Shown: in pieces, positions 44,171-52,032 of the stretch
How the letters are laid out: every line of letters begins with the position of its first letter
How positions within the stretch are numbered: the first letter of the stretch is position 1
DNA from: Flavobacterium sp. Root186
GTDB taxonomy: Bacteria > Bacteroidota > Bacteroidia > Flavobacteriales > Flavobacteriaceae
DNA: 64,000 nucleotides
Reading direction: 5' to 3'
Assembly (NCBI RefSeq): GCF_001428525.1
Contig: NZ_LMHW01000014.1
Location: forward strand, 310,001 to 374,000
Translations under genes and position numbers: made by a program
Notes under the pieces: model-generated
What the model was told of the DNA's origin: nothing
Database searches by the model: none
The model's input: only the letters and a program-made list of their open reading frames with translations

Positions 44171-44247
44171 GCTTTTTGTCACCCCAGAGCGAAGTCGAAG
44201 GGCTTATATGTTCAGAGGCTTCCACTTTGATCAGTCTGAAAATACTA

Positions 44248-45297
44248 TTATAATTGGTTCTTAATTTTAGAAACAACTTCATCTGGAGAAATTGTTCTCA
44301 TCGCATCTTCATAACCTTCTACAATTTTATTTCCGTAAACAGAAGTTGGTAATTTTGGATATTGATTTCTGTCTGATGTTAAAGCGTTTTCTAAACTTTG
44401 GTTGAAAGGTAAAAATCCGGAATAAGGATGTGTTGCACCCCAAAGTGTAATTACTTTTACACCAAGCATTGCGGCAATATGCGCATTTCCAGAATCCATA
44501 GAAAGCATTACATCGAGATTGCTTATCAATTTTAATTCCTGTTGAAACTTAATTTTTCCAGCAACATTTATTACATTTTTAAAAGGTTCTGAAAGTGAAT
44601 TCAAAATTTCAATTTCTTTATTTCCGCCTCCAAAAAGTAAAATCGTATACTCTTTATTTTCTGCCAGTTTTGTTATTACTTCCTTCATCAAATCTAAAGG
44701 ATAAACTTTAGAATCATATTGCGCAAAAGGAGCAATTCCAATCAGTTTTTCATATTTTTCTTCAACTAAATCTGTGATTTCTGCACCAAAAACTGCCTTT
44801 TTAGGAAAGTCAGGATTTGATAAATCTACAGGAAAACCAAGTTCTTCAAACACTTTTGAGTGTCTTTCGAACATAGTTGGTAACTGCTTGAAAATTTTGT
44901 TTTCTGCTCTTGTTAATTCTTTTTTTCCTTCTCGGCCTTTATCTACAGTTGCTCTTTTTTTTCCGCTTAAAGCGAAAAGCAAACTCACCACTTTAGATCT
45001 TAAAACATTATGAAGATCTGCAAAAGCATCAATTTTGAGTTTTTTTACGTCTTTATATAAGCGTAAAAGTCCCGGAAAACCTTTGTGCCTTTCTTTTTCA
45101 TCAAAAGCAAAAAACTCAAGATTCGGGATTCCGTCAAAAAAAGGTTTAAAAAAAGGACGTGAAATAACGGTTAGTTTTACAGTTGGATATTGCTTTACAA
45201 AAGCGCGTAAAACAGGAACCGTCATGGCGACATCTCCCATTGCGGATAGTCTCATGACGGCTATATGTTTGATCTGGCTGTTAGACAACTCTGCCAA
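44248..45297 (-). CDS. Family 9 glycosyltransferase (heptosyltransferase-like)
   Basis: The 349-residue GT-B enzyme has the N-terminus IAVMRLSAMGDVAMTVPVLRAF, a central APFAQYDSKVYPLDLMKEVI and the C-terminal donor site SMDSGNAHIAAMLGVKVITLWGATHPYSGF, as in ADP-heptose:LPS heptosyltransferases. It probably adds a sugar to lipid A-core or a related glycan. The start is TTG at 45297, one base after the stop of the DUF4254 gene, with which it is co-transcribed. Confidence 0.9.
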   Translation of the reverse strand: MAELSNSQIKHIAVMRLSAMGDVAMTVPVLRAFVKQYPTVKLTVISRPFFKPFFDGIPNLEFFAFDEKERHKGFPGLLRLYKDVKKLKIDAFADLHNVLRSKVVSLLFALSGKKRATVDKGREGKKELTRAENKIFKQLPTMFERHSKVFEELGFPVDLSNPDFPKKAVFGAEITDLVEEKYEKLIGIAPFAQYDSKVYPLDLMKEVITKLAENKEYTILLFGGGNKEIEILNSLSEPFKNVINVAGKIKFQQELKLISNLDVMLSMDSGNAHIAAMLGVKVITLWGATHPYSGFLPFNQSLENALTSDRNQYPKLPTSVYGNKIVEGYEDAMRTISPDEVVSKIKNQL

Positions 45298-45298
45298 A

Positions 45299-45904
45299 TT
45301 ATTTTTTATTTTGATATAAAACCGGGTTCAAATCATCGTCATTGTACATTTTCATTTGCTTGTACACTTTCATGAATTTTTCTCCGCTTTCAATATCTGT
45401 CAATAATTCTTCAATTGCTGTAGATAAATCTGTTCTTTGCTCTAAAAGAATATTTAATTTTTCCTGACATTTATCTCTGTGTTCCTGAGTAGCTTCTGCA
45501 CGAGTCGCTTCTTCGTTCATGTGATAAATTTTCAACGCCAGAATAGACAATCTGTCAAATGCCCAAGCCGGACTTTCAGAATTGATTTTTGCTCCGTCTT
45601 TTGCTTTTACGCTGCTGTATTTTTGCAAAAAGTAACTATCAATATATTCAACCATATCAGTACGCTCCTGATTTGAAGCGTCGATTCGTCTTTTTAAAGT
45701 CAAAGCTGCTACAGGATCAATTTGCGGATCACGAATGATATCTTCAAAATGCCATTGAACAGTATCAATCCAGTTTTTTAAATATAATAAATGTTCAAAT
45801 TTATCTTTTGGGTACGGATTGTTTATAGGCTGGTCAACATTATCAAATTGATGATAATCTTTAATGCTTTGTTCGAAAACAGAATATGCTAATTTTGAAA
45901 ACAT
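45299..45904 (-). CDS. DUF4254 protein
   Basis: The 201-residue cytoplasmic helical protein matches my memory of DUF4254: HLLYLKNWIDTVQWHFEDIIRDPQIDPVAAL, RRIDASNQERTDMVEYID and ILALKIYHMNEEATR. This gene is typically paired with a GT9 glycosyltransferase, as here. Its biochemical role is unknown; the pairing suggests a function in lipopolysaccharide core synthesis. A TATCTTTG promoter element lies 21 nt upstream. Confidence 0.85.
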   Translation of the reverse strand: MFSKLAYSVFEQSIKDYHQFDNVDQPINNPYPKDKFEHLLYLKNWIDTVQWHFEDIIRDPQIDPVAALTLKRRIDASNQERTDMVEYIDSYFLQKYSSVKAKDGAKINSESPAWAFDRLSILALKIYHMNEEATRAEATQEHRDKCQEKLNILLEQRTDLSTAIEELLTDIESGEKFMKVYKQMKMYNDDDLNPVLYQNKK

Positions 45905-45924
45905 GTCTTTATTTTTTAGAGATA

Positions 45925-45932
45925 CAAAGATA
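45925..45932 (-). promoter_or_regulatory. Promoter -7 element for the DUF4254-GT9 pair
   Basis: TATCTTTG on the - strand exactly matches TAnnTTTG, 20 nt before the ATG at 45904. Confidence 0.6.
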
Positions 45933-46014
45933 CTTTTTATACTTTTATGCTGCGAAAAAAAGAAATTATTTTTTGTTTTTATATAATAGTTCGTTAATAA
46001 ATTAAAAAATCATC

Positions 46015-46668
46015 ATGAAAATTCATTATATATCTGAAAACAATAGTGTTCTAAATCATTTTCTGGGACAAATTAGAAATGTAAATGTGCAGAACGACAG
46101 TATGCGTTTTAGAAGAAATATTGAACGCATTGGCGAAATTATGGCTTATGAATTAAGCAAAACTTTACCATATAAAAGTGTTGAAATTCAAACACCGCTT
46201 GGAATTAAAAAAACGACTGAAATTGAAACCGATTTGGTTTTATGCCCAATTTTAAGAGCCGGTTTACCGCTTCATAATGGCTTTTTAAATTATTTTGACC
46301 ATGCCGAAAACAGCTTTGTTTCTGCTTGCAGATTTCATCCAAATGGCGATGACGATTTTGAAATTTTAGTTGAATATCAGGCGATTTCAAACTTAAACAA
46401 CAAAACGGTTTTACTTCTTGACCCTATTCTGGCAACGGGACAATCTATTGTAGCAGTTCACAAAAAACTGATTGAAAATGCTTCGCCGACAGAATTTCAT
46501 ATTGTTGTAGTTATCGCTGCGCCGGAAGGAATTGCTCATCTTGAAAAAAATCTTCCCGAAAATTGTCATTTATGGGTTGCTTCTTTAGACGAAAAACTGA
46601 ATGAGAAAAATTATATTGTTCCAGGCCTTGGTGATGCCGGCGATCTTGCGTACGGAAGTAAATTATAA
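46015..46668 (+). CDS. upp: Uracil phosphoribosyltransferase
   Basis: The 217-residue enzyme has the PRPP loop LLLDPILATGQSIVA, LCPILRAGLPL and the C-terminal uracil-binding PGLGDAGDLAYG. It converts uracil and PRPP to UMP in pyrimidine salvage. Its 3' end overlaps the convergent DUF6427 gene by 6 nt, so neither gene has a terminator after it. Confidence 0.95.
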   Translation: MKIHYISENNSVLNHFLGQIRNVNVQNDSMRFRRNIERIGEIMAYELSKTLPYKSVEIQTPLGIKKTTEIETDLVLCPILRAGLPLHNGFLNYFDHAENSFVSACRFHPNGDDDFEILVEYQAISNLNNKTVLLLDPILATGQSIVAVHKKLIENASPTEFHIVVVIAAPEGIAHLEKNLPENCHLWVASLDEKLNEKNYIVPGLGDAGDLAYGSKL

Positions 46669-47592
46669 CTGAGAGAAAAAAGTAAATAAGCTGCACAAAA
46701 TCAAAATATAAAATACAATTTCGTTGTTGAGTTTTTGCTGCATATATTCTACATGACTTGCCGCCATCATTGATAAAGGTGCGATACTGAAGAATAATAA
46801 ATCATTGCTTTTGTCTGGCGAAATGATGAAAACAAGAACCGCAATAAAAAAACAGGCTACCACTTTTTTATAAGATGTATGCACAATCTGCGGTCTGTTT
46901 GACAAGGTTGTTAACATTGAAAACACAAAAAATACGACAACCGCTGCATATATCGAAAGTGCTCCATTTTCGTAATTATTTTTAAAATAATCTATTCTGA
47001 AATCAACTACGGCACGCTCCTGAACAAACTTTACAGCATCAATATGGAACATTAATGAAACCATATAAAAGACGATTGACACGGCCAAAAGTGCAATAAA
47101 TGGTAAAACCCAGTTTCTATAATCTCTCGAAACGTGAAAAATTATCGATATAAAAACTAAAATTATAAAAAGGACACTCCAAAATTGAAATAAACAAGCT
47201 ACAAAAATCCAAAAGGAAGCGTCAAATATTTTTTCTTTTGATGCTTTTAAAGACTGAAGGGAAATCAATCTACGAAGTGCCAATAGTATAAAGAAATTGG
47301 CATAAACAACATTTGGATGATTAAATATTGTTGGAAAAAAGAGGATGAATAATAAGTAGAAAAATATCGCGTAACCGTTGTCTTTACTGAGCCCGTTTTT
47401 CTTGACAATAAAATTGATCATGAAAAATGAGGCAAAAATAAAGCATAGCAAACTTACTTTTTGAAATATCGTAAAATAAGAATTTATCCAAGATGTTTCT
47501 CGAATTTGAAACATAAAGAAGAAAACCAGTATCAAAATTACAACCAAGGAATAATTTAATGGTGTAGATTTTTTAAAAACACTTGTTATCAT
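46663..47592 (-). CDS. DUF6427-like polytopic membrane protein
   Basis: The 309-residue protein has about ten hydrophobic segments (LVVILILVFFFMF, YAIFFYLLFILFFPTIF, FWIFVACLFQFWSVLFIILVFISIIF). The segments suggest an acyltransferase-like or sugar-polymerase-like membrane protein; the DUF assignment is from memory. Function is unknown. It is convergent with upp and divergent from the DUF6341-like gene, whose promoter overlaps its own start. Confidence 0.7.
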   Translation of the reverse strand: MITSVFKKSTPLNYSLVVILILVFFFMFQIRETSWINSYFTIFQKVSLLCFIFASFFMINFIVKKNGLSKDNGYAIFFYLLFILFFPTIFNHPNVVYANFFILLALRRLISLQSLKASKEKIFDASFWIFVACLFQFWSVLFIILVFISIIFHVSRDYRNWVLPFIALLAVSIVFYMVSLMFHIDAVKFVQERAVVDFRIDYFKNNYENGALSIYAAVVVFFVFSMLTTLSNRPQIVHTSYKKVVACFFIAVLVFIISPDKSNDLLFFSIAPLSMMAASHVEYMQQKLNNEIVFYILILCSLFTFFSQL

Positions 47593-47612
47593 AAGGATAT
47601 TTTATACTTTTG
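47583..47612 (+). promoter_or_regulatory. Promoter for the DUF6341-like gene
   Basis: TTG (47583-47585), a 19-nt spacer and TACTTTTG (47605-47612) match the Bacteroidota consensus. The leader to the ATG at 47729 would be about 110 nt. The -33 element overlaps the first codons of the opposite-strand DUF6427 gene. Confidence 0.68.
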
Positions 47613-47728
47613 TGACTGTAAATATAATACTTGTTTAAAAAGGAAAACCAACAAGTTGAAAAAAGATTCTCAGTTTGAATTTTGCTTCAATGCGTTAAAA
47701 CAATAATAACATATAATTTTATAAAATT

Positions 47729-47959
47729 ATGAAAGCTTTTTTTGAAGGAATACAATACTTATTCGTTAACATTTTATTTGCTCCACTTGACTTTTTACGT
47801 CATTTAGAATTAAAAACATGGTTTGGTGCAAACACTATCAACTGGATTTTTATGATTATCTGTTCTGCAGCAATCGTATATTGGATTAAACAATTACGTG
47901 TTTTTGATGCTGCAGGAACTGAAAACCAAGATACAACGGCTCACTCTTTCTTAAAGTAA
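47729..47959 (+). CDS. DUF6341-like small membrane protein
   Basis: The 76-residue protein has two hydrophobic segments (IQYLFVNILFAPLDFLRHL and INWIFMIICSAAIVYWI) and a polar C-terminal tail. I recall this small Flavobacteriaceae family beside upp and purD, where it is often mislabelled 'uracil phosphoribosyltransferase' by proximity. Its function is unknown. Its 3' end overlaps the convergent purD by 9 nt. Confidence 0.78.
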   Translation: MKAFFEGIQYLFVNILFAPLDFLRHLELKTWFGANTINWIFMIICSAAIVYWIKQLRVFDAAGTENQDTTAHSFLK

Positions 47960-49225
47960 GTCGAAGCCGATATCCTTTCTAAAATACATCTTATCAAAAT
48001 TTAGTTTATCTATGTTTTGGTAAGATTTTTTTATGGCCTGTTGAAAATCACCTCCGTATGATGTCACAGTCAAAACACGTCCTCCATTACTAACGACATT
48101 TTCGCCATCTAATTTTGTTCCGGCGTGAAAAACTATCGAATCTGTAATATTTTCTAAACCTGTAATTACTTTTCCTTTTTCGAAATCTTCAGGATATCCG
48201 CCAGAAACTACCATAATTGTTGTGGCACTTCTTGGATCAACTTTCAATTCGAATTCATCTAACTTTTGATTAGCAACCGAAAGGAATAATTCAACCAAAT
48301 CAGATTCTAGTCTAGGAACTACAACTTCCGTTTCAGGATCTCCCATTCTTACGTTGTATTCAATAACAATTGGTTCGTTTTTTACATTGATCAAACCAAT
48401 AAATACAAATCCTTTATATTCGATTCCATCTTTTTGAAAACCTGCGATTGTTGGTTTTACGATACGTGTTTCAATTTTTTCCATCAAAACAGCATCAACA
48501 TAAGGAACTGGAGAAACTGCTCCCATTCCGCCTGTATTTAAGCCTGTATCACCTTCGCCAATTCTTTTATAATCTTTTGCTGTTGGAAGAATTTTATAGC
48601 TTTTCCCGTCTGTTAAAACGAAACAGCTTAATTCGATTCCATCCAAAAATTCTTCGATAACAACTTTAGAACTTGCTGCTCCAAATTTCTCATGAACCAA
48701 CATGTTTCTTAATTCTGTTTTTGCCTCTTCAAGATCCTGAATAATCAAAACTCCTTTTCCTGCCGCTAAACCATCTGCTTTTAAAACGAATGGCGGCTGT
48801 AATGTTTCTAAGAATTTACATCCTTCTTCAACCGTTTCTGCAGTAAAACTGTCGTAAGCTGCAGTCGGGATATTATGTTTCATCAAGAATTCTTTTGCAA
48901 ATTCTTTACTTCCTTCTAATTGAGCCCCTAATTTTGATGGCCCGATTACTGGGATATTTTTTAAACTTTCGTCATTTTTAAAATAATCATAAATACCTTT
49001 TACCAACGGGTCTTCTGGCCCTACGACTACTAAACTTATATTTTCTTTAAGCACTAATGTTTTTATTGCTTCAAAATCGGTAGGAGCTATTGCTACATTT
49101 TCTGCAATTGCAGCTGTTCCTGCATTTCCCGGTGCAACAAAAAGTTTTTCGCAAAGCGGACTCTGAATCATTTTCCACGCAAAAGCATGCTCTCTTCCGC
49201 CTGATCCCAATAATAAAATTGTCAT
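47951..49225 (-). CDS. purD: Phosphoribosylamine-glycine ligase
   Basis: The 424-residue ATP-grasp enzyme has the N-terminal LLLGSGGREHAFAWKM, VVVGPEDPLVKG, the ATP-grasp loop PFVLKADGLAAGKGVLI, NTGGMGAVSPVPY and the Mg site YNVRMGDPETEVVVPRL. It makes glycinamide ribonucleotide in purine synthesis. A TATTTTTG promoter element lies upstream. The 3' end overlaps the small membrane-protein gene on the other strand. Confidence 0.96.
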   Translation of the reverse strand: MTILLLGSGGREHAFAWKMIQSPLCEKLFVAPGNAGTAAIAENVAIAPTDFEAIKTLVLKENISLVVVGPEDPLVKGIYDYFKNDESLKNIPVIGPSKLGAQLEGSKEFAKEFLMKHNIPTAAYDSFTAETVEEGCKFLETLQPPFVLKADGLAAGKGVLIIQDLEEAKTELRNMLVHEKFGAASSKVVIEEFLDGIELSCFVLTDGKSYKILPTAKDYKRIGEGDTGLNTGGMGAVSPVPYVDAVLMEKIETRIVKPTIAGFQKDGIEYKGFVFIGLINVKNEPIVIEYNVRMGDPETEVVVPRLESDLVELFLSVANQKLDEFELKVDPRSATTIMVVSGGYPEDFEKGKVITGLENITDSIVFHAGTKLDGENVVSNGGRVLTVTSYGGDFQQAIKKSYQNIDKLNFDKMYFRKDIGFDLL

Positions 49226-49250
49226 GGTATAGTTGTATTTAGTTGTGGTG

Positions 49251-49258
49251 CAAAAATA
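49251..49258 (-). promoter_or_regulatory. Promoter -7 element for purD
   Basis: TATTTTTG on the - strand matches TAnnTTTG, 25 nt before the purD ATG at 49225. No sequence typical of a purine riboswitch was seen in this short leader. Confidence 0.58.
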
Positions 49259-49332
49259 ATTGCTTTTGAACGTAAAAAATAATTAAATCTTAAAAACTTG
49301 TTGATTCTTCGCTGTTAGTAATTGGTAAATAT

Positions 49333-49340
49333 TATTTTTG
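49333..49340 (+). promoter_or_regulatory. Promoter -7 element for the PaaK-like gene
   Basis: TATTTTTG matches TAnnTTTG, 19 nt before the ATG at 49360. It lies back to back with the purD promoter. Confidence 0.58.
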
Positions 49341-49359
49341 ACGAAAATTATCCTGAAAA

Positions 49360-50670
49360 ATGATTCGTCTTTTTGATCTTTCCCTTCAATTAAATGGTTT
49401 TCCTATAAAGAAAGCCAAAGCTGAATTGGATAAAATTGTTCATTTTTCTGAAGAAGAATATGCTTCTTTTCTCGAGAATAAAAAGAAAGAAATTGTTGAT
49501 TTTCACTTAAAGAATAACTCTTTTTATAGAGAATTAGTTGGAAATATAACTGTTGAAAACTGGGAAGATTTACCCATTTTGAACAAGCAAAATCTGCAAA
49601 AAAGGCTCGAAGAAAGACTTTCAAACGGCTATTCAAAAAACAATATTTACCTCAACAAAACCTCCGGATCAAGCGGAACGCCTTTTGTTTTTGCTAAAGA
49701 TAAATATTCGCACGCTTTAACCTGGGCATCAAATATTATGCGTTTTGGATGGTTTGGCATTGATTTTAATCATTCGTATCAAGCACGTTTTTATGGTATT
49801 CCGATGGATTTTATTGGCTATCAAAAAGAACGTTTCAAAGATTTTCTGACACATCGTTTTCGTTTTCCCGTTTTTGATTTATCTGATGAAATTCTCGAAA
49901 AATTTCTGCAGAAATTCAGATCGAAAAAATTCGATTATATCAATGGTTATACCAGTTCAATTGTTTTATTTGCCAAATTTTTAGAACAGAAAAACATTAT
50001 CCTAAATGAAATCTGTCCCACTTTAAAAGCGTGTTTTGTTACTTCGGAAATGCTTTTTGAAACAGATAAAAAACTGCTGGAAAAACAATTCGGCATTCCC
50101 ATTATCAGTGAATACGGCGCTTCGGAACTTGATTTAATTGCTTTTGAAAATCCTCAAGGCGAATGGCAGGTAAATGCTGAAACACTTTTTATAGAGATTT
50201 TAGATGAAAATAATAATGTTGTTCCCCATGGAACGAAAGGAAAAGTTGTGATTACGTCGTTATTCAACAAAGCAAATCCGTTTATCAGATATGAAATTGG
50301 CGATATCGGAATTCTCGATGAAAAAAGTACACCTCAAAAACCAATCTTAAAAAAATTAATTGGCAGAACAAATGACGTTGCCATTTTACCAAGCGGTAAA
50401 AAATCTCCCGGTTTGACGTTCTATTATGTAACCAAAAGCATTATAGAAGATGATGGAAATGTAAAAGAATTTATCATTAAACAAATGCAACTAGATACTT
50501 TTGAAATTGAATATGTTGCTGAAAAAGAATTAGTTTCAGAACAAATTCAAAAAATAAAAGAAGCCATCGATTTATATTTAGAGCCAAATTTGAACTTCAC
50601 TTTTACAAGAAAATCTGTTTTAGAAAGATCCAATCGCGGGAAATTAAAACAGTTTAAATCGTATTTATAA
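49360..50670 (+). CDS. PaaK/CapK-like adenylate-forming enzyme
   Basis: The 436-residue ANL-superfamily protein has the nucleotide loop NKTSGSSGTPFVFAKD, the adenine-site motif ISEYGASELDLIAFE, NPFIRYEIGDIGIL and the hinge GRTNDVAILPSGKKSPG. Such proteins occur in capsule and polysaccharide loci (CapK) and resemble phenylacetate-CoA ligases. It lies just outside the exopolysaccharide genes, so it may activate an acyl group for polysaccharide decoration (inference). Confidence 0.87.
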   Translation: MIRLFDLSLQLNGFPIKKAKAELDKIVHFSEEEYASFLENKKKEIVDFHLKNNSFYRELVGNITVENWEDLPILNKQNLQKRLEERLSNGYSKNNIYLNKTSGSSGTPFVFAKDKYSHALTWASNIMRFGWFGIDFNHSYQARFYGIPMDFIGYQKERFKDFLTHRFRFPVFDLSDEILEKFLQKFRSKKFDYINGYTSSIVLFAKFLEQKNIILNEICPTLKACFVTSEMLFETDKKLLEKQFGIPIISEYGASELDLIAFENPQGEWQVNAETLFIEILDENNNVVPHGTKGKVVITSLFNKANPFIRYEIGDIGILDEKSTPQKPILKKLIGRTNDVAILPSGKKSPGLTFYYVTKSIIEDDGNVKEFIIKQMQLDTFEIEYVAEKELVSEQIQKIKEAIDLYLEPNLNFTFTRKSVLERSNRGKLKQFKSYL

Positions 50671-50685
50671 ATATAAATAAAATCT

Positions 50686-50693
50686 TACATTTG
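50686..50693 (+). promoter_or_regulatory. Promoter -7 element for the ORF6N gene
   Basis: TACATTTG matches TAnnTTTG, 17 nt before the ATG at 50711. Confidence 0.58.
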
Positions 50694-50710
50694 TTTTTTA
50701 ATAAAAACTT

Positions 50711-51238
50711 ATGGATGGTCAATCTCTGCTTTCTGAAGAAAGCATTTCTAATAAAATATATTTTATCCGTGGTCAAAAAGTTATGCTTGATCGTGACTTG
50801 GCAATACTTTATGGAATAGAAACAAAAAGATTAAAAGAACAAGTAAAAAGAAATCGAATCCGTTTTCCTGAAGATTTTATGTTTGAACTTACAAAAATAG
50901 AATTTGAAAATTGGAGGTCGCAATTTGCGACCTCCAATTCTGAAAAGATGGGATTACGTTATGTACCAATGGCATTTACAGAGCATGGCGTTTTAATGTT
51001 GTCAAGTATTTTAAATAGTGATAAAGCAATTCAAACCAATATTCAAATCATGCGTATTTTTACGAAAGTGAGGCAAATGCTTTTGGACACAACAGAAATT
51101 AAAGTTGATATTCTGCAGATTCAAAAGAAGTTAGAGAATCATGACAAGAATATTGAATTAGTTTTTTCTTATTTAGATGAATTGACTGAGAAAAAAGAAA
51201 ATGAAGCTGAAAGAATCAAGATTGGTTATAAAAAATAA
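50711..51238 (+). CDS. ORF6N-domain DNA-binding protein
   Basis: The 175-residue protein has an N-terminal ORF6N domain (IYFIRGQKVMLDRDLAILYGIETKRLKEQVKRN, RFPEDFMFELT, NWRSQFATSNSEKMGLRY, AFTEHGVLMLSSIL) and a C-terminal coiled coil. This domain occurs in phage antirepressors and in many single chromosomal genes of Bacteroidota. No other phage gene is near, so it is a domesticated or cargo gene. A 31-nt palindrome lies within the coding sequence at the NWRSQFATSN stretch. Confidence 0.9.
   Translation: MDGQSLLSEESISNKIYFIRGQKVMLDRDLAILYGIETKRLKEQVKRNRIRFPEDFMFELTKIEFENWRSQFATSNSEKMGLRYVPMAFTEHGVLMLSSILNSDKAIQTNIQIMRIFTKVRQMLLDTTEIKVDILQIQKKLENHDKNIELVFSYLDELTEKKENEAERIKIGYKK
50909..50939. 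repeat. 31-nt perfect palindrome inside the ORF6N gene
   Basis: The arms AATTGGAGGTCGCAA (50909-50923) and its exact complement (50925-50939) flank a single central T. It encodes residues about 67-77. Such length and perfection inside a coding region suggest a DNA-binding site or mRNA hairpin. Confidence 0.88.
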
Positions 51239-51264
51239 TTCTTTAAGATCACAAATTGTCGTTT

Positions 51265-52032
51265 TTAAACTTTCTTTATATATTTTGGTTTGATTATCAA
51301 TTGAGTAAATAAAAACCTCATCATTAACAAAACAGAAAAAAAGAGATTATAACCGTGAAAATCGCGATAAACACCAAAATTGTGTTTAATCAGTTTAAAT
51401 TTTGAAGATGAAATAGAATCTTTTCTAATTCTATAAAAAGCTAAAGGTTCAGGAACTGGTTTTGTTTCTTTTATTTGTTTTAAAATCGTAAGCCACAAAC
51501 GCCAGTCTTGTCTTTTTTGTGTAGCTTCAATTACAATTTTTCCAAAATATTCAGCATCATAAATAGCCGTTAAATTGCCTACATAATTGCAGAAGAACAA
51601 TTGGTTGTAAGTTAAGTTTAATGGTGCTTCTACTCTTCTGTTTAAATTATTACCTTCTTCATCGATACAATCATAAAAACTAAACGTAAACGGCAGATTG
51701 TTTGTTTTTAAAAACTGAAGCTGCTTTTTCAGTTTATTTGGAAACCATAAATCATCGGCATCCAAAAAAGCAATATATTTCCCAGATGCTTTTTCTAAAG
51801 CAACATTTCTTGCAAAGCCATTTCCGGAATTTTTGGGTAATTTGAAGAGTTTTATTCGGCTGTCTTTTTCTGCAAAATCAGAAATAATTTTAACCGTTTC
51901 ATCAGTCGATGCGTCATCAACCAAAATCATTTCCCAGTTTTGATACGTCTGGTTTTGAACTGATTCAATGGTGGCTCTAATGAACTTCTCAGTATTATAT
52001 GTCGGTGTTAAAATAGATACTAAATCGTTCAT
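51265..52032 (-). CDS. Family 2 glycosyltransferase
   Basis: The 255-residue GT-A enzyme has VSILTPTYNTEKFIRATIESV, LVDDASTDETV and the metal site FLDADDLWFPNKL, with QDWRLWLTIL near the C-terminus. The last 35 residues contain a hydrophobic segment (LFFSVLLMMRFLFTQL) that may anchor it to the membrane. It overlaps the sugar transferase stop by 1 nt (TAATG) and extends the repeat unit of the exopolysaccharide. Confidence 0.92.
   Translation of the reverse strand: MNDLVSILTPTYNTEKFIRATIESVQNQTYQNWEMILVDDASTDETVKIISDFAEKDSRIKLFKLPKNSGNGFARNVALEKASGKYIAFLDADDLWFPNKLKKQLQFLKTNNLPFTFSFYDCIDEEGNNLNRRVEAPLNLTYNQLFFCNYVGNLTAIYDAEYFGKIVIEATQKRQDWRLWLTILKQIKETKPVPEPLAFYRIRKDSISSSKFKLIKHNFGVYRDFHGYNLFFSVLLMMRFLFTQLIIKPKYIKKV

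Noticed and set aside
50711..51238. Prophage remnant around the ORF6N gene
   Set aside because: Neighbours are a PaaK-like ligase and polysaccharide genes; no integrase, structural or lysis gene is present.
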